Assembly: GCA_038239145.1 (NCBI GenBank)
Contig: JBBSFB010000019.1
Coordinates: 1 to 64,000 of the forward strand
From: PALSA-610 sp038239145
Lineage (GTDB): Bacteria > Actinomycetota > Acidimicrobiia > IMCC26256 > PALSA-610
Direction: 5' to 3'
Length of the DNA stretch: 64,000 bases
Made by a program: the position numbers and the translations under genes
Shown here: positions 25,073 to 32,118 of the stretch, piece after piece
How the letters are laid out: every line of letters starts with the position of its first letter
Position numbering within the stretch: position 1 is the first letter of the stretch
The notes under the pieces: generated by a model
What the model saw: the letters and a program-made list of their open reading frames with translations, nothing else
Database searches by the model: none
Told to the model about the DNA's origin: nothing

Positions 25073-25134
25073 CCACCAACAGTTGTGCAAGTTTTGCCGC
25101 CCCAGGAGCGGAAAAGTCGCACCACTGTTGGTGG
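25073..25134. repeat. Dispersed palindrome, copy 2 (convergent gap)
   Basis: Inverted repeat of about 27-bp arms: left CCACCAACAGTTGTGC then AAGTTTTGCCGC, a centre near CCCAGGA, right GCGGAAAAG then TCGCACCACTGTTGGTGG. It lies 10 bases after the enoyl-CoA hydratase stop and 21 before the stop of the convergent M24-like gene, filling that gap. Only a few positions mismatch between arms. Confidence 0.85.
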
Positions 25135-25155
25135 TGTTGACGGGGGTTTTCGGGG

Positions 25156-26103
25156 TCAGGTGACGAGGAGGGTGTCCTGGCGGAGGCTGGTGTCGTCGCG
25201 GACCTCGAGGGCGAGCATGAGGTCGGGGGCGAGGACGAGGTCGTCGGGCCAGGGCTCGACTCCCCGGCCGGTCCCGTGTACCACTGCGCCCCATTCCCGC
25301 AACGACGCGACGGTCGTTCCCGGCACGCACACGGCGACGAGCTCGTTCCAGGCCGCGGGCGGAGGTTGTTCGATCGAGGGGGTTCCCACGAGGTAGGTGC
25401 GGGCGACGGACGCTTCCCAGCCGTCGCGCAGTGCGCCGGCCCGGAGCACGACCCGTTCGCCTTCCATCAGCGGGCGTTCGGGCGGGAGCCACGTGGACGC
25501 GCTCGCGTCAAGCGGCGCGGCGACGGCTTCGAACGCGGGGGTCGTGACGCCGCGCGCCGCGAACGCGGCCGCACACGCGCCCCGGAGATCGCGGGGCCGG
25601 ACGTCGGGACGCAACGCGGCCGCCATTGCATCCAGGCCGGCCTTAGCGATGATCGACGCCTGTTCGACCCCGGCGATCTTCTCGGGATCGGGCACCCACC
25701 ACAGCTCGGCGAACAACGCGCCCGCGTCGACCACCTCGGCCCCGGGAGCCACGCGCGCCAGCAAGGCCTTGGCCATCGGCGACATAGCGTCGACCGCGAC
25801 GCGCTTGGCGTCGCGCACGCCGTCGATCGCATCGAGCGCGGCGATGAGTTTCTCCGGATTCCAGGTGATGCCGTAGAGACGCTCGACCGGGAATCCGGGC
25901 GGGACGACGCTGTCGGTGTTCGACAAGATGTGCACCTCGCCGGTGCGCCGCACGACGACGCAACCGGGGGAGAAGGCACGCGTCCCGGCCAGCCACAGTC
26001 GGGCCGCGTCGGAGACGGTGCGGGCGTTGGCCTCGCGCCCGAGCAACATCACGTCGACGCCGTTGCGGCCCATCAGCTCGAGACACTCGGTCAGCCGGCT
26101 CAC
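25156..26103 (-). CDS. M24 peptidase-fold protein lacking metal ligands
   Basis: A 315-residue creatinase/aminopeptidase-P (pita-bread) fold protein. The N-terminal domain has LGREANARTVSDAARLWLAGTRAFSPGCVVV; the C-terminal catalytic domain keeps the order of blocks, but the metal Asp positions read VVLRAG and EASVARTYLVG instead of IDxG and SDxTRT, and the His/Glu blocks are also changed (VVHGTGRGVEPWP). It is therefore probably not a metallopeptidase. GTG 26103 overlaps the stop of the intact M24 gene upstream (GTGA), so the pair are coupled and may form a hetero-oligomer. Confidence 0.8.
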   Translation of the reverse strand: MSRLTECLELMGRNGVDVMLLGREANARTVSDAARLWLAGTRAFSPGCVVVRRTGEVHILSNTDSVVPPGFPVERLYGITWNPEKLIAALDAIDGVRDAKRVAVDAMSPMAKALLARVAPGAEVVDAGALFAELWWVPDPEKIAGVEQASIIAKAGLDAMAAALRPDVRPRDLRGACAAAFAARGVTTPAFEAVAAPLDASASTWLPPERPLMEGERVVLRAGALRDGWEASVARTYLVGTPSIEQPPPAAWNELVAVCVPGTTVASLREWGAVVHGTGRGVEPWPDDLVLAPDLMLALEVRDDTSLRQDTLLVT

Positions 26104-27275
26104 GCAGCGCCCCCGTCGTCGAGTCCGGCCGGAGCCGAGAGTCGCACGTAACCGTCGTCGGTCACTGCGACGATCTCCTCGGATCGGTGTCCGGCCTGAC
26201 CGTCGTCCCACACCACCGGTTCGAAGACCAGCACCATGCCTGCCTGCAGGATGAGTGACGCGTCGAAGTCGTCGCCGAGGTCGGTGCCGACGAACGGCAT
26301 CTCCGCGCTGTCGGTCCCGATTCCGTGGGCCAGGTAGAAGTACGAGAGCCAGGGCCGGGTGCCGTCGTCGAGGCTCGCGACGCGCACGAGATCAGCAGCA
26401 GTGGCGCCCGGCTTCACGACCGCGAGAGCACGGTCGACCACGGCCCGCCACCGGACGAACTGGTCGCGCTCGACGTCGTTCGGTGCGCGGCCGACGATCC
26501 ATGTCGATCCGAAGTCGGACGCGTAGCCGTGGAGATTGATACCGGTGTCGATCCACATGACATCGCCGGCCCCGAGCGCTTCGGGCCGGGTTGGGATCGG
26601 GAAGACCGCTTCGCCGGTCACGCTGTACGGACCCGACCCGATCGATCGGGGCATGATCTGGAAGACGGGATCGACGGTGTTCGCGGTTGCCCCGAACTCG
26701 GCGACCGCCCGCAAGAACGCGCCCGACAACTCGGTCGCATGGACTCCCGGCGTGGCCAACGGGCGCACGACCCGCATCGCGGCCTCGTTGATCGACTGAG
26801 CCCGGCGGATGCATTCGAGCTCGTCGGGGGTCTTGGTCAGCTTGGCCGGCGCCATGACGACGGTCGCATCCGTGAGCTCGCGACCCTCCAGGGCCCGCCA
26901 CAACGGTACCGACGCATCGTCGATGGCCAACCGGTCCGCGCCGAGCCTGCCCGCGAGGTCGCTTGCGCCCGCGACGGTCTCGACCTCGATCGCCCGGTGC
27001 AGGAACTCGTCCGGGATCTCCGGGGGCGCGCCCTCGGGAAAGTCGGTGTAGAGGTGCGGCCAGGGGGCACCACGCTCGAGCACCGCAACCGCGCGCCACC
27101 ACGACGCGCGCACGTGATCGGCCGCGGGGACCCGGGCCCCCGCCGCGTAGGAGACGTTCTGTTGGCCGCACAGCACGAGCGTGTCGATCCCGGCCGCGTG
27201 CATCGCGGCGTCGATCTTCGCGATGCGGTCACGGCGGAGTCGCTCCAGGTCGAGCCTGCAGATGGGCTCGCTCAT
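26100..27275 (-). CDS. M24 family metallopeptidase (Xaa-Pro dipeptidase/creatinase-like)
   Basis: A 391-residue protein with intact metal ligands: Asp in MWIDTG, Asp in YASDFGSTW, His in YLAHGIGTD, Glu in VLVFEPVVW and Glu in GHRSEEIVAV. The N-terminal creatinase domain is present (TLVLCGQQNVSYAAGAR). The family cleaves Xaa-Pro bonds or hydrolyses small C-N substrates such as creatine; the substrate is not determined. ATG 27275 overlaps the stop of the DUF4202-NTF2 gene upstream (ATGA), making a three-gene coupled operon with the degenerate M24 gene downstream. Confidence 0.9.
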   Translation of the reverse strand: MSEPICRLDLERLRRDRIAKIDAAMHAAGIDTLVLCGQQNVSYAAGARVPAADHVRASWWRAVAVLERGAPWPHLYTDFPEGAPPEIPDEFLHRAIEVETVAGASDLAGRLGADRLAIDDASVPLWRALEGRELTDATVVMAPAKLTKTPDELECIRRAQSINEAAMRVVRPLATPGVHATELSGAFLRAVAEFGATANTVDPVFQIMPRSIGSGPYSVTGEAVFPIPTRPEALGAGDVMWIDTGINLHGYASDFGSTWIVGRAPNDVERDQFVRWRAVVDRALAVVKPGATAADLVRVASLDDGTRPWLSYFYLAHGIGTDSAEMPFVGTDLGDDFDASLILQAGMVLVFEPVVWDDGQAGHRSEEIVAVTDDGYVRLSAPAGLDDGGAA

Positions 27276-28249
27276 GTTCGGGCCGAGGTTCGATCCGGTT
27301 CTGACTGGGGCACTCGACGCTCCGACTTCTGCAGATAGACCGCGACCCTGGTGATGAGACCGTCCCGCACATCGAACACGACCGTCTCGTCGGTGTGCAG
27401 TTTGGCGTCGCCGTCGTCGACGGTCTCGTTCAACTCGACGGCCACCCGCCCCCCGTCGACGATCATCGCCACGATCGCCAGCTCGTATCCCGAGAGTGTG
27501 CCGATGATGTCTTCGAGGAACGCGGCATACGCGTCGCGACCCGAGACGTTGTCGCCGTAGGGTCCCAGGCGTTCGACGTCGGGCGCCAGCGTTCCCGCCA
27601 GCACTACCCAATCTCCCGTCGCCATCGCGTCGAGGTAACGCTGCACGACGTCACTCGCGAACGCCTCGTCGAGGATACGGTGCGTACCCAGCCCGAGCGG
27701 CACATCGCCGATCGCGGCGAGTCCGGCCGCACTCATCTTCTTCGCCGTCTTCGTGATCACGCCCGGCAGTTTGGCCGGATCGAGTCGCGCCGCGATGTCG
27801 ACGAGTTGAGTCTCGAGAAACACCAGGCAGAGCGCGTCTTCCAACACCTGCACGTCGTCGGTCGCGGCCGCACGCGCCAGGCCGTCCTTGCGCACGATCG
27901 ACTGCACCCGTGTGATCGTCGACTCGTCGTAGCCTGCGTCGGTGAGCAACACGCCCAGCTCCTGCGCTTGTTGCGCGTGCAGGTCCTTGCGCCAGCGGAG
28001 ATAGCCGGAACGGCCGGCGGGATAGCTCGTGCGGGGCATCGTCCAGCGCCGGAAGTGGTGGCCGCGCGCCGCGAGGAGGAGGGCATCGTCGGCCTCCGGG
28101 CGCAGGCGCAGCACCCATTCGGTCACGAGGTTTGCATGCACGATCTCTTTCGGTCCCCGGCTGCCGCGCACGGTCACCATCGTGGGATCGGCGCTGTTCG
28201 CGTCGTCGATCGCGGCGAGAGCGACGCGCAAGCGGGCGGACGGAGCCAT
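27272..28249 (-). CDS. DUF4202 domain fused to SnoaL/NTF2-like domain
   Basis: A 325-residue two-domain protein. Residues 1 to about 195 match DUF4202 (VALAAIDDANSADP, PKEIVHANLVTEWVLRL, ARGHHFRRWTMPRTSYPAGRSGYLRWRKDL split here as separate blocks), a His-rich all-helical family of unknown function with an HD-like look. Residues about 200-315 form an NTF2-like cone (FASDVVQRYLDAMATGDW, DDGDAKLHTDETVVFDVRDGLI). DUF4202 usually stands alone, so the fusion is uncommon as far as I know. It is the first gene of the coupled M24 operon. Confidence 0.8.
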   Translation of the reverse strand: MAPSARLRVALAAIDDANSADPTMVTVRGSRGPKEIVHANLVTEWVLRLRPEADDALLLAARGHHFRRWTMPRTSYPAGRSGYLRWRKDLHAQQAQELGVLLTDAGYDESTITRVQSIVRKDGLARAAATDDVQVLEDALCLVFLETQLVDIAARLDPAKLPGVITKTAKKMSAAGLAAIGDVPLGLGTHRILDEAFASDVVQRYLDAMATGDWVVLAGTLAPDVERLGPYGDNVSGRDAYAAFLEDIIGTLSGYELAIVAMIVDGGRVAVELNETVDDGDAKLHTDETVVFDVRDGLITRVAVYLQKSERRVPQSEPDRTSART

Positions 28250-28285
28250 CCGCAGCAGCCTACGCAGCGTTCAATGCCGCCGGGC

Positions 28286-29020
28286 TCAATGAAGGTGTGA
28301 CGAGAACCAGTCGATCGCCCGGCGCCACGCGTCGGCGGCGTCGTCCGGCCGATAGTCGGGACGCCGGTCACAGTGGAAGCCGTGGCCGGCCTCCGCGTAA
28401 CGCACGATCTCGGTGTCGACCGAAGCCCGCTCGAGCGCGGCGCGCAGCGCCTCGACATCCTCGACTGGAATCGAGCCGTCCCGGTCGCCGAACAGGCCGA
28501 GCCAAGGCGTCTGCAATCCCGCGACTTCGCTCGCGAGCGCCGGGAACTGGGGGAATCGGCCGGTGACGATGCCGCCGCCATAGAAGCCGACGCACGCGCC
28601 GAGCGCGCGCCGCAGCGCCACGAGGAACGACACCCTCCCGCCGAAGCAGAATCCCACCGCCCCAATGCGGCTGTCGGCGAAGCCGGCCGCGCGCAAGTGA
28701 TCGAGGGCGGCGTCGACGTCGGTGAGGATCGCGTTGTCGCTTCCGAGGTCCTGGAAGTACTCCATCACCTGTTCGAACTGGCCGTACTCCACGACCGCGC
28801 CCGGGCCGGAGCGATGGAAGAAGTCGGGCGCGACCGCGTGGTAGCCGGCCGCGGCGGCTCGCCGGGTGACGTCTTCGATGTGCGCGTTCACGCCGAAGGC
28901 CTCTTGGATCACCACGAGCGCGCCGCGGGCTTCACCGGCCGGCTTCGCTTCGTAGAGGCGGGTCGGTCCGTCGGCGGTGTCGACCGTGACGTCGTGTGCG
29001 GAGATGCTCGAGTCGCTCAT
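28286..29020 (-). CDS. Dienelactone hydrolase family protein
   Basis: A 244-residue alpha/beta hydrolase. The Cys nucleophile is Cys125 in GFCFGG, the acid is near Asp181 in GDRDG, and the base His213 in AGHGFHC, the Cys-Asp-His triad of dienelactone hydrolase. The canonical reaction opens dienelactone to maleylacetate in chloroaromatic degradation, but many family members act on other esters or lactones. ATG 29020 is preferred over the in-frame GTG at 29026. A CATATA-N9-TATATG palindrome (29018-29038) spans this start. Confidence 0.9.
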   Translation of the reverse strand: MSDSSISAHDVTVDTADGPTRLYEAKPAGEARGALVVIQEAFGVNAHIEDVTRRAAAAGYHAVAPDFFHRSGPGAVVEYGQFEQVMEYFQDLGSDNAILTDVDAALDHLRAAGFADSRIGAVGFCFGGRVSFLVALRRALGACVGFYGGGIVTGRFPQFPALASEVAGLQTPWLGLFGDRDGSIPVEDVEALRAALERASVDTEIVRYAEAGHGFHCDRRPDYRPDDAADAWRRAIDWFSSHLH

Positions 29021-29038
29021 ATACACGGAAGCTATATG
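29018..29038. promoter_or_regulatory. CATATA-N9-TATATG palindrome at the dienelactone hydrolase start
   Basis: Perfect 6-bp inverted repeat with a 9-base spacer, overlapping the minus-strand ATG at 29020. AT-rich sequence stands out here. It may be part of a promoter or operator, though 6-bp arms can arise by chance. Confidence 0.35.
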
Positions 29039-29057
29039 CCGTCGTGACCTCGATGCG

Positions 29058-29570
29058 TCAGGTGTCGACCGGGACCAACTCGCCGCTGCGGACGTCGAAG
29101 ATGAACGCGCCGACGTTCAGGTCGGCGGGCAAGAGCGGGCACGTCCGGATGCGTTCGAGGTCGTTCCGAAGGGCCGCCATCTGGTCGGTGGTGGCGAGGA
29201 ACTCCCAACCGTTGGCATCGTGGCCGCTCGCGGCTGCGACCCGGTCGCGAAAGTCGGCTTCGGTCGATCCCGTCATCGCACAGTCGGTGTGCTGCACGAC
29301 GCAGACGCGATCGACGTCGAGCAGGTTCACCGCGATCACGAGCGATCGCAACGCGTCGCCGGTGACGCGAGCGCCCGCGTTGCGGATGATCTTGGCGTCT
29401 CCCGGCCGTAGCCCGAGCAGGGCCAACGGATCGATCCGCGAATCGATGCACGTGAGCACGGCCAGGCGTTTGGCCGCTTTGCCGGCGACGCCGGAGTCGT
29501 GGAACTCTCGGCTGTAGAGGCGGTTGGCGGCGAGGACGTCGTCGAAACCATCGTTGGGCATCGCACCCAT
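29058..29570 (-). CDS. Beta-class carbonic anhydrase
   Basis: A 170-residue enzyme. Zinc ligands are Cys41 in LTCIDSRID, His94 and Cys97 in VQHTDCAM, and the Asp43-Arg45 dyad is present. The sequence resembles mycobacterial Rv1284-type enzymes. It interconverts CO2 and bicarbonate in the cytosol. ATG 29570 is chosen; a second ATG nine bases later is also possible. It lies 37 bases upstream of the dienelactone hydrolase start on the same strand and 59 bases downstream of the ClpP-like gene. Confidence 0.92.
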   Translation of the reverse strand: MGAMPNDGFDDVLAANRLYSREFHDSGVAGKAAKRLAVLTCIDSRIDPLALLGLRPGDAKIIRNAGARVTGDALRSLVIAVNLLDVDRVCVVQHTDCAMTGSTEADFRDRVAAASGHDANGWEFLATTDQMAALRNDLERIRTCPLLPADLNVGAFIFDVRSGELVPVDT

Positions 29571-29629
29571 ATCTAGCAGGCTGGGGCTCGACCCACCGGT
29601 TCGACGCTCACCACACCAGACTCGAGACG

Positions 29630-30223
29630 TTACCGGACGGGCGGGCCGATGATCTGATCGATCATTCCGTATTCCAGCGCCTCGTCCGGGGTGAACCAAC
29701 GGTCGCGTTCGCCGTCGGTGAGGATGCGTTCGACCGTCTGCCCGGTGTGTTGGGCGGTCAGCTCGGCCATCAGACGGCGCATGATCGTGAACTGCTCGGC
29801 CTGGATCGCGATGTCGACCGCGTAGCCCGAAACCGAACCGAGGGGCTGGTGCATGAGGATCCGGCTGTGCGCGTGCGCCGACCGCATACCGGGGGTGCCG
29901 CCGACGAGGAGGAACTGCGCCATCGACGCGGCGAAGCCGAGGCAGACCGTGGCCACGTCGCAGCGAAGGGCCCGCATCGTGTCGTAGATCGCGAAGCCGG
30001 CGTCGACCTCGCCGCCGGGGGAGTGCAGGTACAGCGTGATCGGGAGGTCGGGGTCTTCGGCTTCGATGACCAGGAGCTGGGTACAGACCCGCTCCGCGAG
30101 CGGGCCGTCGATGGGTCCTGTGAGCATGACGCGTCGCTGGTGCAACATCCGGCGGCCGAGGTCGTCGGCGCTCGTGGCGGCGGGAGTCTCCGCGGTCGTG
30201 GGCGTTTCTTGGTGCAACTGCAT
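29630..30223 (-). CDS. ClpP-family serine protease (paralogue)
   Basis: A 197-residue ClpP protein with the full triad: Ser100 in LGFAASMAQ, His125 in LMHQPLG, and Asp170 in TDGERDRW, plus YLHSPGGEVDAG. It would assemble into a barrel protease working with a Clp ATPase. It is not next to tig, clpX or a second clpP, the usual home of housekeeping clpP genes, so I read it as an extra paralogue. The start codon sits in the middle of a 20-bp palindrome whose twin lies on the start of the divergent SRPBCC gene, implying shared repression. Confidence 0.9.
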   Translation of the reverse strand: MQLHQETPTTAETPAATSADDLGRRMLHQRRVMLTGPIDGPLAERVCTQLLVIEAEDPDLPITLYLHSPGGEVDAGFAIYDTMRALRCDVATVCLGFAASMAQFLLVGGTPGMRSAHAHSRILMHQPLGSVSGYAVDIAIQAEQFTIMRRLMAELTAQHTGQTVERILTDGERDRWFTPDEALEYGMIDQIIGPPVR

Positions 30224-30231
30224 GGTTGCAC
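30212..30231. promoter_or_regulatory. Start-codon operator of clpP paralogue: GTGCAAC-N6-GTTGCAC
   Basis: Perfect 7-bp inverted repeat with a 6-base spacer that contains the minus-strand ATG (30221-30223). A near-identical element lies on the divergent start at 30268-30287. The ArsR-type protein encoded at 30644-30973 is the obvious candidate binder. Binding here would block initiation or early elongation. Confidence 0.7.
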
Positions 30232-30267
30232 ATTAGCGCGGGGAACCGACTGTTCGAGCGCGCTAGG

Positions 30268-30287
30268 GTGCAACCCATGAGTTGCAA
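30268..30287. promoter_or_regulatory. Start-codon operator of SRPBCC-arsR pair: GTGCAAC-N6-GTTGCAA
   Basis: Same architecture as 30212-30231 with one end-base difference; the spacer holds the plus-strand ATG (30277-30279). The two elements are also mutually inverted: the outer sequences GGTTGCAC-attAGCGC and GCGCT-aggGTGCAACC form a larger imperfect inverted repeat across the divergent gap. Confidence 0.7.
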
Positions 30288-30651
30288 CGATTCAGAGGCG
30301 CGTCCCGACGTCGTCATCGAGCGCGAGGTCGAGCTGGCCGCCGCTCCCGACGAGGTGTGGGACGAACTGGCTGCAATCCTGGGGGATGACGTCGAGCTCA
30401 CCGCGGAGCGGGGAGGCGGACTGCGGGTGCACGATGCCGTCGACGGCGACCGGATCGGAGTGGTGCTGGAAGCGGAGCCGGGTGAGCGTCTGTCGTTCCG
30501 TTGGGCGACCGTGGAAGGCGATACCGCTCCGTCCGAAGTCGAGATCGTGCTGCGGTCGTCGGAGGCCGGGACGATCGTGCACGTCCGGGAGACGCGCCTC
30601 GACGGCGCACACCTCGAGCGGTCTGCCTTTCTCGCGCTCGCGCGTGCCTGA
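30277..30651 (+). CDS. SRPBCC/AHSA1-like domain protein
   Basis: A 124-residue START/Bet v1-like protein: EREVELAAAPDEVWDEL at the N-terminus, the VHDAVDGDRIGVVLEAEPGERLSFRW middle (written here as one block of fewer than the full strand pair), and TIVHVRETRL. The family binds hydrophobic ligands or acts as co-chaperone-like AHSA1. SRPBCC genes often pair with ArsR regulators, as here. ATG 30277 lies inside a palindromic operator shared with the divergent clpP paralogue. Its end overlaps the ArsR gene by 8 bases. Confidence 0.8.
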   Translation: MSCNDSEARPDVVIEREVELAAAPDEVWDELAAILGDDVELTAERGGGLRVHDAVDGDRIGVVLEAEPGERLSFRWATVEGDTAPSEVEIVLRSSEAGTIVHVRETRLDGAHLERSAFLALARA

Positions 30652-30973
30652 CGCCCGGCGCGAATCGGTCGATCGGGTCTTCGACGCGCTCGCCGATCCG
30701 ACGCGCCGGCGCATCGTCGAACGCGTCGGGCGCGCACCCGCCAGCGCGGGTGAGATCGCAGCCGGCCTTCCCGTGAGCCGCCAGGCGGTCGTGAAGCATC
30801 TCGCCCTCCTGGAGGAGACCGGTCTCGTGCGGGGTGAGCGGGACGGCCGGCGCGTCGTGTTCCGTTTGACGCCCGGGCCCTTCACCGAAGTGGCGGGGTG
30901 GATGCACGACGTCGGCGCGGCATGGGACCGGCGCCTCGACAAGCTGGCGCGCCGGGTCGTGAAGCCCCGCTGA
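30644..30973 (+). CDS. ArsR-family winged-helix regulator
   Basis: A 109-residue regulator: VFDALADPTRRRIVERVG, then the helix-turn-helix AGEIAAGLPVSRQAVVKHLALLEE, and the wing LVRGERDGRRVVFRL. No metal-binding CxC motif is seen in the ArsR alpha-3 position, so it is probably not a metal sensor; it belongs to the group co-encoded with SRPBCC proteins. GTG 30644 overlaps the SRPBCC stop. It likely represses its own operon and the divergent clpP paralogue through the twin start-codon palindromes. Confidence 0.9.
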   Translation: MPDARRESVDRVFDALADPTRRRIVERVGRAPASAGEIAAGLPVSRQAVVKHLALLEETGLVRGERDGRRVVFRLTPGPFTEVAGWMHDVGAAWDRRLDKLARRVVKPR

Positions 30974-31103
30974 GCCCCGTGGGCCGGACGGGCGGGTGCG
31001 CTACGGTGCCGCCGTCAAGGTCAACACGAGGAACACAGGTGCGGACGCAGCGCAGCCGTGTCGGCGAGTATGCCGGAGTTGCCGGAGTAAGGGGGCCGTT
31101 GTC

Positions 31104-31307
31104 ATGAGCTTTCGGGTAGTCGTCGATTTCGACAAGTGCGAGAGCAATGCCCTGTGCATGGCCGCCGCGCCCGAGGTGTTCGAGGTGCGCGACGACGACT
31201 TCTTGTACGTACTCCAAGAGGAGCCGGCCGACGACCTGCGGGCCAAGTGCGAAGAGGCCGTTCGCGTCTGCCCGAAGCAGGCGATCTCCATCGTCGATCC
31301 CACCTGA
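31104..31307 (+). CDS. 3Fe-4S-type ferredoxin (P450 partner type)
   Basis: A 67-residue ferredoxin. Cys12, Cys18 and Cys56 (DKCESNALC and RVCPKQAI) fit a three-Cys pattern for a 3Fe-4S cluster, with Ala or Met where a fourth ligand would be; Cys49 is extra. Such proteins deliver electrons to actinobacterial P450s. ATG 31104 is the start. It precedes an SDR and an acyl-CoA dehydrogenase on the same strand; the same ferredoxin-SDR order recurs at 41083. The 130 bases upstream hold no gene; a 9-bp direct repeat (tgccggagt twice) lies about 31070-31090. Confidence 0.9.
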   Translation: MSFRVVVDFDKCESNALCMAAAPEVFEVRDDDFLYVLQEEPADDLRAKCEEAVRVCPKQAISIVDPT

Positions 31308-31316
31308 GGCGCCGCG

Positions 31317-32114
31317 GTGCCCGGTATGGAGGGAACGGCCGCGCTGGTCACGGGCGGGGGTAGCGGTATCGGGCTCGGCTGCGCGCAGCGCTTCGCCGCC
31401 GACGGTGCGCACGTGACGATCGCCGGGCGCACCGAATCGCGTCTGGCCGAAGCGGTGACCGAGATCACGGCAACCGCCGCGCCAAGCGCGAGCGTCCGCT
31501 ACGTCGTGTGCGACGTGACCGACGAAGCCGACGTCGAACGCGCGGTCGCCGTCGCGACCGAGCCGACCGGCCGGCTCGACGTGCTGTTCGCGTGCGCAGG
31601 CGGTTCGCTGCACGGAGGTCCGATCCTCAGTTCCGACGTCGACGGTTGGCGCGCCACCGTCGACCTCAACCTCATCGGCACGTTCCTCTGCATCAAACAT
31701 GCAGGCGCGGCCATGGTTCGGGCTGGCGGCGGCTCGATCGTCGGCATGTCGTCGATCGCCGGTCACACGACACACCGGTTCATGAGCGCGTACTGCGCGA
31801 GCAAGGCCGGGATCGAGATGTTGGTCAAGTGCGCGGCCGACGAGCTCGGCGAGCACAACATCCGTGTCAACGCGGTGCAGCCGGGCATCGTCGACACCGC
31901 CCTGATGACGTTCATCACCGCGGGTGGTCCGATCCTCGACAGCTACAACGCGAACATGCCGATCGCGCGCGTCGGCACCGTCGACGACATCGCGGCCGCG
32001 GTGCGCTACCTCGCGGGCCCGGAATCGACGTGGGTGACCGGGCAGATGCTCGGGATCGACGGCGGCCACCAACTCCGGTGCGGACCCGACTACGGGTCTG
32101 TGATGGGCGGCTGA
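31317..32114 (+). CDS. Short-chain dehydrogenase/reductase
   Basis: A 265-residue classical SDR: TGGGSGIGLGCA near residue 15, CAGGS, Ser in GMSSIAGH, YCASK as Tyr-Lys, and a C-terminal VTGQMLGIDGGHQL. It acts on a hydroxyl or keto substrate with NAD(P). GTG 31317 is the likely start, 9 bases after the ferredoxin stop; ATG 31326 is an alternative. The next gene, an acyl-CoA dehydrogenase, begins 4 bases after its stop, so the three form an operon. Confidence 0.9.
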   Translation: MPGMEGTAALVTGGGSGIGLGCAQRFAADGAHVTIAGRTESRLAEAVTEITATAAPSASVRYVVCDVTDEADVERAVAVATEPTGRLDVLFACAGGSLHGGPILSSDVDGWRATVDLNLIGTFLCIKHAGAAMVRAGGGSIVGMSSIAGHTTHRFMSAYCASKAGIEMLVKCAADELGEHNIRVNAVQPGIVDTALMTFITAGGPILDSYNANMPIARVGTVDDIAAAVRYLAGPESTWVTGQMLGIDGGHQLRCGPDYGSVMGG

Positions 32115-32118
32115 CGCA

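Noticed and set aside
29058..30737. 559-residue minus-strand frame joining carbonic anhydrase to upstream sequence
   Set aside because: Only the last 170 residues resemble a protein family; the upstream part is out of frame with the ClpP gene it crosses.
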